A stretch of DNA of 64,000 nt from Desulfobacterales bacterium (GCA_030834695.1 JAUQXK010000114.1:59069-123068), one strand, 5' to 3'. Shown: positions 39,547-48,658, counted from the first letter of the stretch. Numbers and translations are program-made. Notes: generated from the letters alone by a model not told the origin.

Positions 39547-40044
39547 ATGCGCCAGACCCTGATTATCGGCTACGGCAACCTCGATCGCGGCGACGACGGC
39601 GCCGCGTTCCACGTGGTCAATCGGCTGCGGGAGCGCCTCGGCCACCGGCCGTTGCCGGAAGACGACAGCGGCCTGGAAAAGCTGGAGGCCGACACGGCCG
39701 TCTTCGTCCCGCAGCTCACTCCGGAATTGGCGGTCGATGCCGCGCCCTACCATCGCCTGGTGCTGGTCGACGCTCATGTGACCGCAGAGGTGCGGCCGGT
39801 GGTCTACCTGCGCCTTCATCCGGAGTACCAACCGCCCGTCGTCAGCCATGTGCTGTCGCCGGCTATGTTTCTGTGGCTGGTGCAGGCGGTCTCGGGACGG
39901 ACCTGCACCGCGTTTCTGGTCTCGCTGCGGGGGCACTGTTTCGCCCTGCAGCGCGGCCTTTCGCCCGAGACGTCCGTCTGGGTCGACCCGGCCGCCGATC
40001 GCGTGTTGAAGCTGATCCACGCCGCGGCCGTTGCGGGGATGTAA
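39547..40044 (+). CDS. hoxW: Hydrogenase maturation protease (HoxW/HycI family)
   Basis: 165 residues. This endopeptidase removes the C-terminal tail of HoxH once nickel is in place. The N-terminal LIIGYGNLDRGDDGAAFHVV is the family signature with its metal-binding acidic residue; the second acid is in LVLVDAHVT and the His in VVSHVLSPAMFLW. About the usual length. It lies after the hydrogenase genes, separated by repeat-rich sequence, and is probably the last gene of that transcript. Confidence 0.9.
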   Translation: MRQTLIIGYGNLDRGDDGAAFHVVNRLRERLGHRPLPEDDSGLEKLEADTAVFVPQLTPELAVDAAPYHRLVLVDAHVTAEVRPVVYLRLHPEYQPPVVSHVLSPAMFLWLVQAVSGRTCTAFLVSLRGHCFALQRGLSPETSVWVDPAADRVLKLIHAAAVAGM

Positions 40045-40062
40045 CTGCTCAATTGTCAGGGC

Positions 40063-40081
40063 TGTCATCCACAAGGTGACA
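40063..40081 (+). promoter_or_regulatory. Type-B upstream activator palindrome, site B1
   Basis: TGTCATCC-ACA-AGGTGACA. Both half-sites fit TGTCAYCY. The centre is 129 bp before the -24 element at 40201. The same 19-bp layout occurs at 53836 and, degenerate, at 46609. Confidence 0.5.
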
Positions 40082-40200
40082 TACCCGGCTCGACCGAGTG
40101 CCGGCGGCGTTTCGAGCCGCCCAGGCCCAAGAATACGCCGGGGCGGCGTGGCAGGCCCGTCGGGAACACGGCCAAGCCGGATGCCTCCGGCATGCGGTCA

Positions 40201-40216
40201 TGGCACGCATTTTGAA
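40201..40216 (+). promoter_or_regulatory. Sigma-54-like promoter B1
   Basis: TGGCAC-GCATT-TTGAA. The -24 part is perfect and the spacing correct, but the -12 GC reads GA. About 155 bases upstream of ATG 40371. Confidence 0.45.
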
Positions 40217-40370
40217 CCGAACTGTGAACGGAATCATGAATGAAACAGGACCGCTTCGAGCCGTTGCCGGACGCACCTGCCGCCATGACCGCATGGAGGC
40301 CCCCTTGGATGGGCGGCTCAACGAAATGGCCATCGAGAGGAATCTCGAGGCCAAAAGAGGGAGGTAAACC

Positions 40371-41120
40371 ATGATGATGTTCACCCCCACGACACCTTAT
40401 GTACCCGGGACCTATGCCAAAAAGCGGCCAGAGGCCGAGAAGGTCGCAGCCCAGTATGCGCGGGAGTGGGAGAACCGCCGCCAGAAGCTGCTCCAAAAGA
40501 AAGGGGCTCCGACCGAAATCCCGCCGTGCATCTGCTTCTCGCGCAAGGTCGGCGTGGGGGCCCTGGAGGTCGCCGACATTCTCGCCAGAAAGCTTCATCT
40601 GCGCGTGGCCGACCGTGAGATCCTCGAGCACATGAGCATCGAAACGCAGCTGGACCGGGAGACGATCAAGTTCTATGACGAGCTCTACCCTGGAAAGACC
40701 GTTGAATTGTCCGCCCTGCTGTTCGGCAAGAAATCCTTTCAGATGGACGACTACCTCCGCAACTTGGCGAGCGCCGTTTATTCGCTGGCGACTTTGGGCT
40801 CCACCATTTTCGTTGGACGTGGAACCCATCTCATTCTGCCGCGCGAGCGCGTTCTGGCCGTGCGGTTCATCTGCTCCGACACCTTCCGCATCGAACGTCT
40901 GGCATCGCTCCTGAACGTCGGTCGGGACGAGGCGGTCAAAACCCTGGCCAAAATCGACCGGGAGCAGCAGGCGTTTTTCCGGAAGGCCTTCGGCAAGAAA
41001 GACGCACCCGCCGTCGAGTTCGATCTGGTCGTCAACTTCGATCACCTTGGAGACCCGCGCCTGGCATCGGATCTGGTGGCACGCTGCTTCCGCAAGAAAT
41101 TCGGCGCCGAGGCCGAATAA
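40371..41120 (+). CDS. Cytidylate-kinase-like family protein
   Basis: 249 residues; GAGGGAGGTAAACC precedes ATG 40371. It belongs to the bacterial cytidylate-kinase-like family: after a charged N-terminal tail, ICFSRKVGVGALEVADILAR stands where the P-loop would be, followed by LHLRVADREILEHMS and the later FVGRGTHLILPRERVLAVRF and a lid-like Arg region. The canonical GxxGxGK Walker motif is not evident here (KVGVGALEV), so nucleotide binding may differ from true CMP kinases. Function is unknown. It stands alone behind a sigma-54-like promoter. Confidence 0.75.
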   Translation: MMMFTPTTPYVPGTYAKKRPEAEKVAAQYAREWENRRQKLLQKKGAPTEIPPCICFSRKVGVGALEVADILARKLHLRVADREILEHMSIETQLDRETIKFYDELYPGKTVELSALLFGKKSFQMDDYLRNLASAVYSLATLGSTIFVGRGTHLILPRERVLAVRFICSDTFRIERLASLLNVGRDEAVKTLAKIDREQQAFFRKAFGKKDAPAVEFDLVVNFDHLGDPRLASDLVARCFRKKFGAEAE

Positions 41121-41131
41121 CGATCCCGGCA

Positions 41132-41241
41132 GGCCGGACCCCGGAATCCAGTGGCTTTCTGGATGCCGGCCCGGCCTCCGCAGCCAAGGCTGCTATGGCG
41201 GAGCCGGCATCACGTCCGGCATGACGGTGCTTTTGCGTGAC
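41132..41241. repeat. Dispersed palindromic repeat, variant copy
   Basis: GGACCCCGGAATCCAG, then GGATGCCGGCCCGGC, an internal inverted segment around GCCTCCGCAGCC / GGCGGAGCC, and CACGTCCGGCATGACGG. It fills the gap between two convergent genes. Confidence 0.65.
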
Positions 41242-41312
41242 GATTAGTAAGTGCCAACGCATCATCGTAAAGGGAATGCGAAACACGCCATCCCCTGCCG
41301 CTTAGCCGGGTA

Positions 41313-41954
41313 TCAATCCTCGTCGTCCAGAAAGGGATCGCTGGGCAGCACGTCTTTCAGCGCGGCCGCCTTCTTGAAGTCTTTGGGAGCCTCGAAGAGG
41401 GCTGGATCGGGCTTGCCTTCCTTGACATTGCGCAGTTCGGTGACCCGCCCGTCGTAGCTCTTCACCCGCAGCGGCAAGTCGAGCTTGTCGGAGGCCCAGA
41501 CCGTGTTGGTGACCGTCTTCTTGGCCTTCTTGAAGTCGATCTCCATGTCGAGATCCTTTTTGGCGCAGGGGATCCCGCTCACCGTCTCCTCGCCCGCCGA
41601 CCGTTCGGCCATGGCCGCCGGCGGCAGGCCCAGAGCCGCCGAAAACGCCTTCTCTTCCAGCGGCCCTTCAAAGTAGATCTTTTTGCCCGGGTTGATCGTC
41701 ACAGCCTGCTTGAGGCCTTTGCGGTATATAAAGCTCATCTTCGCGTCGGCCGGCACGACCTTATCGACGCGCACCATATCCCCCGCCACCCACAGCTTGC
41801 TCTCCTGCTCGACTTTCCCTTTGGCTCCGATCACCACCTGGTCCGCCGAAAAATCCGTGATCTTCTGTGCCGCCACCGGAGCGGCGATGCCCATCACCAT
41901 CATCAGCGCGGCCAGTGTGACGGCGAATCCCTCCTTCAATTGCATCCTGTTCAT
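41313..41954 (-). CDS. Exported protein, DUF4412-like
   Basis: 213 residues. A signal peptide (hydrophobic MMVMGIAAPVAA-Q) is followed by a mature region of beta strands: DFSADQVVIGAKGKVEQESK, then VRVDKVVPADAKMSFIYRKG and a C-terminal KSYDGRVTELRNVKEGKPDP. This is the pattern of small periplasmic proteins grouped as DUF4412 or LolA-like, which may bind lipids or denatured proteins; no function is established. The Asp-rich C-terminus (DPFLDDED) is notable. AAAGGAG lies upstream of ATG 41954. It is convergent with the kinase-like gene, with a repeat between. Confidence 0.65.
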   Translation of the reverse strand: MNRMQLKEGFAVTLAALMMVMGIAAPVAAQKITDFSADQVVIGAKGKVEQESKLWVAGDMVRVDKVVPADAKMSFIYRKGLKQAVTINPGKKIYFEGPLEEKAFSAALGLPPAAMAERSAGEETVSGIPCAKKDLDMEIDFKKAKKTVTNTVWASDKLDLPLRVKSYDGRVTELRNVKEGKPDPALFEAPKDFKKAAALKDVLPSDPFLDDED

Positions 41955-42207
41955 TGCGGTCGACTCCTTTCTGTTCAGTTATTCATCCCCCGCAGCACGG
42001 CTGCGGTTGCCCCTTTGGCTCTTCTTCGATCACCCCAAACCGGATCCGACGTAAAACGAGCAGGCCGGTCGGCGCCCGAAAAATTTTGCAAAAACCGGAC
42101 CAGCCCAAAGCAGAAATTGGGACCCCTTGCCTTGCGCTTTTTTCAAAAACGGCTATGATGAGCCGCCAGAAAAAAACCGCGTAACGGCGCTTTCCATAAA
42201 GAATTAA

Positions 42208-44397
42208 ATGCAGATATCCAAAGACACGTTAGCCGGTCGAACGATCGTCGCGATCGTCTACATTGCCGTGATCCTGCTTCTGGCGGCGGGGATCCTGCTG
42301 GGCGTCTGGACCGCCCGGGAGATGAACGCCGTGGTGACCGACCAATTCAACGCACAGCAGATGGTCATCGCTCAAACGGCCAAGGCCCGCATCGAACGCG
42401 ATATCGGCGAAGTGAAACGCGAGCTTTTTCTGCAAGCGCAGGTCCTCCGCGAAAAGCCCGGGGACGTCCGTGAGCTGGCCGAGGCACTGCAGCCCAGCAT
42501 GATGCGGCTGCGGGGAAGCGATGTGCGCAAAGTGGAGGTCGTCGATCGGGCGAACGGCCGGGTCTTCACCAGCAACCTCCACGGCAGCTGGTTGGAAGCC
42601 GGCCTGGCGGGAATTGAACGCTACGACGCCGTTCGCTTCTCCTCCCTGGAGGAGCCCGCCTTCTGGGTTTCATCGGTGTCGGCCGACGCCTCCGCCGAAG
42701 AGATGATGATCGCTGCTCGCCTGACGCCGGACGCCGGGCGACTGTTGGTGTTCCACCTCAATGTGTCGGCGCTGCTGTCTTCCATTTTCAAATCCACTCA
42801 GTCCGGCAAGACCGGCTACGCGTGGGTGATCGACCCGGAGGGCCGATTCATTTACCACCCGAACCCGGACTTCTTCGGACGCGATGCGTTCTCGGTCCGC
42901 GACGAAAAATTCCCGGACATCTCCAATGAACGCATCCACTTCATCCAGAAGGAGAAAATGCTCAGGGGCGAGCAGGGAACGGGCTGGTACTACTCGGGCT
43001 GGCACCGCGGCTACACCGGGCCGACCAAGAAGCTGATCGCTTTTTGCCCGATTCCGATCGCAGACAACCCGGCCCGTTTCTGGTCGGTGGCCGTGGTGGC
43101 GCCGCAGTCAGAGGTCGAGGACGCCCTGAGCCGAGGGTCCTTCCGGCTGATGCTGCTGCAGGGAGTGGTGGTGCTTGCGGTCATTCTCGGTGCGGCGGCC
43201 ATCATCTGGCTGGAAAACCGCTGGTCGAGCGTCCTGGAAGCCAAAGTGATCGCGAAGACGGACGCCCTGGCCAAGTCCGAAGAAAAATACCGCTCGCTCG
43301 TCGAAAGCGCCGAGGACCTCATCTTCACCGTAGGCCGCGACATCCGCTTTCAGTCCCTGAACACCTTCACCGCCCAATTCTTCGGCGGCACGCCGGAACG
43401 CTTCGTCGGCCGACCCATCTCCAGCGCGTTCCCGGAGGCGGTTGCCGCGCACCAGGCCGAATTGATCGCCCAAGTGCACCGCTCCGGCAAAAGCATCCGG
43501 GAGGAGTTCGAGCTGCCGATCGGCGAACGCTCCGCCTGGATCAGCGCCAACTTCATGCCCGTCAAGACCGATGCCGGCGAGGTCGGCTCCATTCTCTGCA
43601 TCGCCCGGGACATCACCGAAACCAAAAACCTGCAGCGCCAGCTGGTGAATGCCGAGAAACTCGCCAGCCTGGGCACCCTGGCGGCCGGCGTGGCGCATGA
43701 GATCAACAATCCTCTGGGAGTGATCCTGGGGTTCTGCGAGCTGCTGCTGCGCAAGGCCCCCAAGGACACCCAGCAGTTCGAGGACCTGAAGACCATCGAG
43801 CGCCAGGGCCTGCTCTGCAAGGAGACCGTCGAAAACCTGCTCTCCTTTGCACGGGCGGAGAAGCAGTCCCTGGAACACTCCAATCTGAACACCTGCATCG
43901 AGGAGATCACCAAGATCGTCCGCCACCTGCTCAGCAAAAACGATATCGCGCTCGTGCTGGACCTCGAGGAACGTCTGCCGCCGGTCAAGGGCGATGCGCG
44001 CCAGCTGCAGCAGGTGTTTCTCAACTTGATCACCAACGCCATGGCGGCCATGGAAAACGGCGGGAGGCTGACCATCCGCAGCTTCATGGATCGGCCCACG
44101 CGCCGCGCCGTGGTTCAGTTCCAGGACACCGGCATCGGCATTCCGCCGGACCACATCGACCACATTTTCGAACCTTTTTTCACCACCAAGCCCGAAGGCA
44201 AGGGCACCGGCTTGGGGCTGTTCGTGAGCTACGGCATCATCACGAGCTACGGAGGAACCATGGAATGCGTCAGCACCCCGTCCACGGCTTCCGGCAAACA
44301 GCCGGGGACGACGTTCACCATCAAGTTGCCGACCGGCTCCGCAGCCGACCTGGGTAAAGCGGCCGCAGCACCCTTGCATCTGCCGAAGGAGGCATGA
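42208..44397 (+). CDS. Sensor histidine kinase, Cache-PAS type
   Basis: 729 residues. Membrane helix at about 12-34, a periplasmic dCache-type sensor (about 35-310, with [20 protein letters not shown]), a second helix near 313-333, a PAS domain ([20 protein letters not shown] onward), the H-box [18 protein letters not shown] with the phosphoacceptor His, and a full ATPase domain ([41 protein letters not shown]). It should sense a small extracellular ligand. Its stop overlaps the regulator start by four bases (ATGA), so the two form one unit. Confidence 0.93.
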   Translation: MQISKDTLAGRTIVAIVYIAVILLLAAGILLGVWTAREMNAVVTDQFNAQQMVIAQTAKARIERDIGEVKRELFLQAQVLREKPGDVRELAEALQPSMMRLRGSDVRKVEVVDRANGRVFTSNLHGSWLEAGLAGIERYDAVRFSSLEEPAFWVSSVSADASAEEMMIAARLTPDAGRLLVFHLNVSALLSSIFKSTQSGKTGYAWVIDPEGRFIYHPNPDFFGRDAFSVRDEKFPDISNERIHFIQKEKMLRGEQGTGWYYSGWHRGYTGPTKKLIAFCPIPIADNPARFWSVAVVAPQSEVEDALSRGSFRLMLLQGVVVLAVILGAAAIIWLENRWSSVLEAKVIAKTDALAKSEEKYRSLVESAEDLIFTVGRDIRFQSLNTFTAQFFGGTPERFVGRPISSAFPEAVAAHQAELIAQVHRSGKSIREEFELPIGERSAWISANFMPVKTDAGEVGSILCIARDITETKNLQRQLVNAEKLASLGTLAAGVAHEINNPLGVILGFCELLLRKAPKDTQQFEDLKTIERQGLLCKETVENLLSFARAEKQSLEHSNLNTCIEEITKIVRHLLSKNDIALVLDLEERLPPVKGDARQLQQVFLNLITNAMAAMENGGRLTIRSFMDRPTRRAVVQFQDTGIGIPPDHIDHIFEPFFTTKPEGKGTGLGLFVSYGIITSYGGTMECVSTPSTASGKQPGTTFTIKLPTGSAADLGKAAAAPLHLPKEA

Positions 44398-45797
44398 CCA
44401 TGCCCGGCCGCATCTTGATCGTAGACGACGAAAAGGACATGCTCGCCCTGCTGCGACGCATGATTTCAGAAGAACGGGATTACGAAGTCATCACCGAAAA
44501 CGATCCGAAGCGGGCCCTCGATCGCTTCCGGTCCCAGCCGGTGGAACTGGTCATGACCGACCTCAAGATGCCCGGCCTGGACGGCATCGCCCTGCTCGAA
44601 GCCGTCAAGAAGCTCCGGCCGAAAACGGCGGTCGTCGTCCTCACCGCTTTTGCCACCATCGAGACGGCGGTGGAAGCCACCCAGAAGGGAGCTTTCGACT
44701 ACATCACCAAGCCCTTCCGCCAGGAGCGCATCCTGCACACCGTGGACAAGGCCATGCAATGGCAGGAGATGGTGCAGGAGAACCTGGCGCTGCGCCAGGC
44801 CCTGGCGGAAAAGGAGGGGTTCGCCTCGCTGGTGGGCGCCTCATCGGTCATGCGCGACATCTTCGAACGCATCCGCCAGGTCGCCCCCACCATGGGGACC
44901 GTGTTGATCACCGGCCCCAGCGGCACCGGCAAGGAGTTGGTCGCACGCGCCATCCACCAGCACAGCCTGCGCAGCCAGAAGAAAATGGTCACGGTCAACT
45001 GCACCGCCATCCCTCAGGAAGTCCTGGAAAGCGAGCTCTTCGGGCATGTAAAGGGGGCCTTCACCGGTGCCTGGAAGGAAAAGAAAGGCCTGGTGGAGGA
45101 GGCCCACGAGGGCACGCTCTTCCTGGACGAAATCGGCGACCTGTCGCCGCACCTGCAGACCAAGCTGCTGCGTCTGCTGCAGGAAGGCGAGTATAAGCCC
45201 GTCGGCAGCGTCGTGACCAAGAAGGCCGATCTCCGGATCGTCGCCGCCACCAACCACGACCTCAAGACCGGCATCCGCGAAAAACGTTTCCGCGAAGACC
45301 TCTACTACCGGTTGAACGTCATCCAGTTCGAGCTGCCGCCGCTGCGGGAACGCAAGGAGGACATCGCCCTGCTCAGCCGACACTTCCTTGCCAAATATGT
45401 CGCCGTCAACCGCAAGACCGTGACGGACATTTCGCCGGAAGCCACGCAGGTGCTGATGGCCTACGAGTTTCCCGGCAACGTTCGCGAATTGGAGAACATC
45501 ATCGAACGCGGGGTGATCTTCTGCCGCGGCCACAGCCTGACGGTCGCGGACCTCCAGATGGAACCGGTGCCGGCCGCCGCTCTGCCGCTGAGCCAGGGTC
45601 AGATGGCCGAGATGCCGTTCCGCGAAGCCAAGGAGCGCGCCATCCAGTACTTCCACTCCCAGTACATCCGCCGCCTGCTCGAACAGCACGGCGGCAACAT
45701 CAGCCGCGCGGCGGACGCGGCCGGCATCCAACGTCAATACCTGCATCGGCTGATCAAAGAGGCGGGAATCGAAGCCACCGAGTTCAAGTCGAAATAA
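44394..45797 (+). CDS. NtrC-family sigma-54 response regulator 2
   Basis: 467 residues; GAAGGAGG lies upstream, inside the kinase gene. Receiver: IVDDEKD and phosphoacceptor Asp in LVMTDLKMPG. AAA+: Walker A GPSGTGKE, the loop ESELFGHVKGAFTGA, Walker B EGTLFLDEIGD. C-terminal Fis-like helix-turn-helix GGNISRAADAAGIQRQYLHR. It should activate sigma-54 promoters; the second palindrome family in this window (B1-B3) has no other obvious activator here, but that link is only an inference. An ATG at 44400 is an alternative start. Confidence 0.95.
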   Translation: MTMPGRILIVDDEKDMLALLRRMISEERDYEVITENDPKRALDRFRSQPVELVMTDLKMPGLDGIALLEAVKKLRPKTAVVVLTAFATIETAVEATQKGAFDYITKPFRQERILHTVDKAMQWQEMVQENLALRQALAEKEGFASLVGASSVMRDIFERIRQVAPTMGTVLITGPSGTGKELVARAIHQHSLRSQKKMVTVNCTAIPQEVLESELFGHVKGAFTGAWKEKKGLVEEAHEGTLFLDEIGDLSPHLQTKLLRLLQEGEYKPVGSVVTKKADLRIVAATNHDLKTGIREKRFREDLYYRLNVIQFELPPLRERKEDIALLSRHFLAKYVAVNRKTVTDISPEATQVLMAYEFPGNVRELENIIERGVIFCRGHSLTVADLQMEPVPAAALPLSQGQMAEMPFREAKERAIQYFHSQYIRRLLEQHGGNISRAADAAGIQRQYLHRLIKEAGIEATEFKSK

Positions 45798-45868
45798 AAC
45801 TCCCGCGCGCCCAGCAGGCATGCGGGAATCTCATTAAACGTCTCATGATGGTCTTTCCGTTGTCAATC

Positions 45869-45940
45869 CGGCGGGCCCAGGATCAGGTCCAGGGCAAGCT
45901 TGTCACGTCCGGCATGACGGCACTATTGCGGGACGATTAC
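45869..45940. repeat. Dispersed palindromic repeat, partial copy
   Basis: Begins TCAATCCGGCGGGCCCAGG and ends CACGTCCGGCATGACGGCAC...GCGGGACGATTA, related to the copy at 41132. It lies directly before the longer repeat at 45941; together they fill the 314-base gap after the regulator gene. Confidence 0.6.
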
Positions 45941-46088
45941 TGCTTCGGCAATTAAACATGCCAAGATTTGTCATTCCGGCGAAAGCCGGAATCCAGAGCG
46001 GGAGTGGATGCCCCCGTATCGTGGTACGGGGCAGGCTTATCAAGTCCGGCATGGCGGTCTTTGCGTATTTCGCTGCCGGTTTCGTAAT
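45941..46088. repeat. Dispersed palindromic repeat, copy 2 with nested palindrome
   Basis: Nearly identical to the copy at 4807-4930 over its outer parts (CGGCAATTAAAYATGCCAAG ... GTCTTTGCGTATTTCGCTGC), but with about 27 extra bases in the middle, after GGATGCC, that contain their own palindrome CCCGTATCGTGGTACGGG. This looks like one repeat inserted into another. Confidence 0.8.
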
Positions 46089-46111
46089 AGATGATAGTTG
46101 GCTTTCGGCTC

Positions 46112-46333
46112 TCAGCTCTTCCCTGGCAAATCCAATCCGATTTCCTGAAAGGCGTCCTCCAGCCGGATCATCCCGACGGCGCGCCGGTTCCGGACCACGG
46201 CGATGCGGTTCAGGTTGTGACTGACCATCAGTTCGATCGCGCGGGTGATCTTATCGCCGATGCCCACGCTGGGCTCAAGCGGCAGCTCTTCGCTGCAGGG
46301 CCGGATGATGGGATCGATATTTCGTGACGTCAT
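46112..46333 (-). CDS. Small single CBS-domain protein
   Basis: 73 residues from ATG 46333, with AGGAGAT upstream. The sequence follows one CBS motif: SVGIGDKITRAIELMVSHNL, then RIAVVRNRRAVGMIRLEDAF. CBS motifs normally work in pairs, so this protein would have to dimerise or pair with another CBS protein, for example those at 26075 or 48800. It is divergent from a TSUP transporter gene. Small size leaves some doubt, but the motif and ribosome-binding site agree. Confidence 0.6.
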   Translation of the reverse strand: MTSRNIDPIIRPCSEELPLEPSVGIGDKITRAIELMVSHNLNRIAVVRNRRAVGMIRLEDAFQEIGLDLPGKS

Positions 46334-46608
46334 CGCTGTGGATCTCCTCTGGAATCCTGCTCCGGCTCCAATCTCAGCGTACGAATTCAATGCAGCCCTC
46401 TACCCGGTCCTGAAACCAGAAGCTGAGCAAGGGGCATGCCAGCTGATGCCCGCCGGATGCGGATTCCCCCGCCTCCGAGGCCGAAACCCAATCCCCAGCT
46501 TGGTTCGACAGGCATCTCGAACTTCCGGGTGATCGGTCGAGCGGGCACCCCCGCAGGAACGGCATCCCGCCGTCCATGTCTCCCACCGATTTCATCGGGA
46601 AAGAAACT

Positions 46609-46627
46609 AGTCGCCCATCAGGTTACA
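46609..46627 (+). promoter_or_regulatory. Degenerate type-B palindrome, site B2
   Basis: AGTCGCCC-ATC-AGGTTACA. The left half matches TGTCAYCY at six of eight positions, the right half at seven of eight. Its centre is exactly 129 bp before the -24 box, as at B1. Weak by itself. Confidence 0.3.
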
Positions 46628-46707
46628 CCCTAATCTCCGCTCCGGATCCAGCGGACCTTGCCGCGTGCCGGCGCCCAACATTTATTTCTTGTGGATTTAG
46701 AGCCTTG

Positions 46708-46720
46708 AATCAATTTTTGG
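46708..46720 (+). promoter_or_regulatory. IHF-like site at B2
   Basis: AATCAATTTTTGG matches WATCAANNNNTTR with one mismatch and begins 39 bp before the -24 box, the same spacing as at A1 and A3. Confidence 0.4.
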
Positions 46721-46746
46721 AAGCCACCCCGGCGGCACCTGAAAAT

Positions 46747-46762
46747 TGGCATGCATCTTGAT
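46747..46762 (+). promoter_or_regulatory. Sigma-54-like promoter B2, upstream of TSUP transporter 1
   Basis: TGGCAT-GCATC-TTGAT; good -24, correct spacing, -12 GC replaced by GA. About 100 bases upstream of ATG 46862. Confidence 0.45.
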
Positions 46763-46861
46763 CTTAACCATTCGCGACAGTGATCGGCAAGAGACGTGGG
46801 CTGTAGCCCCGCCCGCTGGTTTAAACCTGCAAGAAAAAGTTAATTGGAAGGAGGGTTCGGC

Positions 46862-47911
46862 ATGTCACAAGAACAGGTCAGAAAAACAGGGTTTGAAATC
46901 GCGCAAAAGCTCGATAGGGAGAAAACGGCGTGGGAACGGCTGATGCCCGAAAAGAGCCAGATCATGGCGGCGCTCTACGGCATGGCCGTACTGTTCGTCG
47001 TCTTTCTGATCGGCACCTGGCTGGCGGGCAACCCGTTCGAGGCCACCAAGCGCATCGCCTCCACCTACGTCAAGGAGATGGGCTGGGCCGGCACCAACGA
47101 GTGGGGCATCATCTGGAGCGTCGTCTGGATCGCCATGCTCTTCGAGTTCATGGACGCCACGGCCGGCATGGGCTTCGGCACTGCCATCACCCCCCTGCTG
47201 ATGCTCATGGGCTTCGACCCCAAACAGATCGTCCCGGTCGTCATGATCCAGCAGGGGGTCGCCGGCCTGATCGGCACCTTCCTGCACGCGGAGTACCAGA
47301 ACGTGGAGTGGAGCTTCAAGCCCATGTCTGAGACCATCAAGCTCTGGCTCTACATCGCCATCCCCGGCATCTTGGCCGTCACGATCTCGGTGACCTCGGT
47401 CTACGCCATCTTCAAGGTCGCCAAGGTGTGGATCAACCTTTACGTCTGCGCGCTGCTGCTCGGCATGGGTCTGATTTCCCTCTACCAGGGGATGTCCGAC
47501 AAGGGCAATCGCAAGTACCGGCCCAAGATGATGGGTTTCTGGGCCTTCCTGGCGGGCTTCAACAAGGGCGTCGGCGGCGGCGGCTACGGCCCGGTGGTGA
47601 CCATCGGCGGGCTGATCTCCGGCGTGCCGGCCAAGAGCATGATGGCCGTGACCGCGATCTCCGAGGGCACCGTCAGCACCTACTCGATCATCATTTGGCT
47701 GCTGATGCTCTCCGGCGGTGTCGTGATCGACTACCTGCTGCTGCCCTCCATGATGATCGCCACCATCCTCTCCGCGGTCGTGGCCCCCTGGGCGACGCGC
47801 GTCTTCCCGGAGAAGATCTGGCAGTTCGTGGTGCCGGCCTACAGCCTGATCCTGGCCTTCTACAGCACCTACAAGGCCTGGCCCGACATCAAGAAGGCGC
47901 TCGGTGTGTGA
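46862..47911 (+). CDS. TSUP (TauE/SafE) family membrane transporter 1
   Basis: 349 residues from ATG 46862 (GGAAGGAGG upstream). A hydrophilic start of about 35 residues is followed by roughly eight to nine helices. The paired TSUP motifs are visible: FMDATAGMGFGTAITPLLML in the first half and NKGVGGGGYGPVVTIGGLIS in the second. Known TSUP proteins export sulfite, sulfoacetate or other small sulfonates and organic anions, or import them. In sulfur-metabolising Desulfobacterota a sulfur oxyanion is a reasonable guess. A stable hairpin and a small membrane-protein gene follow. Confidence 0.88.
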   Translation: MSQEQVRKTGFEIAQKLDREKTAWERLMPEKSQIMAALYGMAVLFVVFLIGTWLAGNPFEATKRIASTYVKEMGWAGTNEWGIIWSVVWIAMLFEFMDATAGMGFGTAITPLLMLMGFDPKQIVPVVMIQQGVAGLIGTFLHAEYQNVEWSFKPMSETIKLWLYIAIPGILAVTISVTSVYAIFKVAKVWINLYVCALLLGMGLISLYQGMSDKGNRKYRPKMMGFWAFLAGFNKGVGGGGYGPVVTIGGLISGVPAKSMMAVTAISEGTVSTYSIIIWLLMLSGGVVIDYLLLPSMMIATILSAVVAPWATRVFPEKIWQFVVPAYSLILAFYSTYKAWPDIKKALGV

Positions 47912-47971
47912 TGTGAAACTGGCTTCACAAGGAGGAACCCCCGTTCTCTGCCTGCTGACCTCCTTGAGAAA

Positions 47972-47995
47972 GGGGACCCCGGAAACGGGGTCCCC
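47972..47995 (+). other. Perfect 10-bp hairpin with GAAA tetraloop
   Basis: GGGGACCCCG-GAAA-CGGGGTCCCC. There is no T-run after it, so it is more likely an mRNA-stabilising or attenuating hairpin between the transporter and the next gene than a terminator. Confidence 0.75.
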
Positions 47996-48037
47996 AGCAC
48001 AACCTCGATGAACACGAAGAAAAAAGAGGACCCAACG

Positions 48038-48517
48038 ATGCATCCGATCCAAAAACCCAGCTATGCCCAACGATGGAAAGCCGGCTTCGGACTGAACATG
48101 GTCGTGATGGCCGTTAGTTTCGGCCTGTATTACCTCGGCTTTTTCGGCCGCGTGGACGGCCCCCTGTCCATGCCGAACATCGGCCGGGCCTTGGCCGACA
48201 TCGGCTTCACGGTGAACAGTTTCCAGGCCGTGCTCGTCATCCTTTTCATCATCGCCCTGACCTGGAACTGGGTCCTCAACCTCACCGCCCATCTGAGCGG
48301 GCAGCGCCTGACCTGCACCAAAGGCAGCCCCCAGGAAGGCTTCTGCGGTGAACTGGTGCAGCGTTGTCGCGACGAATCCGGGCGGGCCTGGACGTACACC
48401 TGCCCGCACGGACATCGCCGGAACGACGCCCATTTCCACCCGATCCGCAAGGGCACGCTGGCCAACTCGCTCCTGATGGCGAGCCTGGTTGCCGCCCTGA
48501 TGTTCTACTTCGCCTGA
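48038..48517 (+). CDS. Small membrane protein of unknown function (TSUP companion 1)
   Basis: 159 residues from ATG 48038, chosen because AAGAGGA precedes it; an ATG at 48008 lacks a ribosome-binding site. Three membrane helices (about 17-38, 62-84 and 140-158). Between helices 2 and 3 is a hydrophilic region with four Cys and several His: LTCTKGSPQEGFCGELVQRC, then YTCPHGHRRNDAHFHP. These could bind a metal or form disulfides. No family recognised. It follows TSUP transporter 1, as another small membrane protein follows TSUP transporter 2, and ends at a terminator. Confidence 0.75.
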   Translation: MHPIQKPSYAQRWKAGFGLNMVVMAVSFGLYYLGFFGRVDGPLSMPNIGRALADIGFTVNSFQAVLVILFIIALTWNWVLNLTAHLSGQRLTCTKGSPQEGFCGELVQRCRDESGRAWTYTCPHGHRRNDAHFHPIRKGTLANSLLMASLVAALMFYFA

Positions 48518-48570
48518 GGGCGGCATCGACCGACCCCTCCCCCCGAAGTCAGTCCTTCGGGTTTGCGTCC

Positions 48571-48615
48571 ACCCCGGCCGCATGGTAAATCAGCCATGGG
48601 CCGGGGTTTTTGTTT
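48571..48615 (+). terminator. Rho-independent terminator after TSUP transporter 1 genes
   Basis: ACCCCGGCC / GGCCGGGGT stem extended by CATGG / CCATG across a single-base bulge, followed by TTTTTGTTT. Confidence 0.8.
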
Positions 48616-48658
48616 CCGCACCTTTTAAACTATGGGCTTGTAAAAAGTCATCCTAACC

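Larger units (their letters stand above)
40045..40370. other. Regulatory intergenic region upstream of the kinase-like gene
   Basis: 326 bases after the hydrogenase protease gene. It contains type-B palindrome B1 (40063) and a sigma-54-like promoter (40201). A short palindrome GGATGCCTCCGGCATGC lies near 40178. The open frame across 40098-40367 has no recognisable protein character. Confidence 0.55.
46334..46861. other. Divergent regulatory region upstream of TSUP transporter 1
   Basis: About 530 bases between the CBS gene (minus) and the transporter (plus). It contains a degenerate type-B palindrome (46609), an IHF-like site (46708) and a sigma-54-like promoter (46747). The rest has no coding character. 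Confidence 0.5.

Noticed and set aside
40098..40367. 89-codon plus-strand open frame before the kinase-like gene
   Set aside because: No motif and no ribosome-binding site, and it spans the B1 promoter region.
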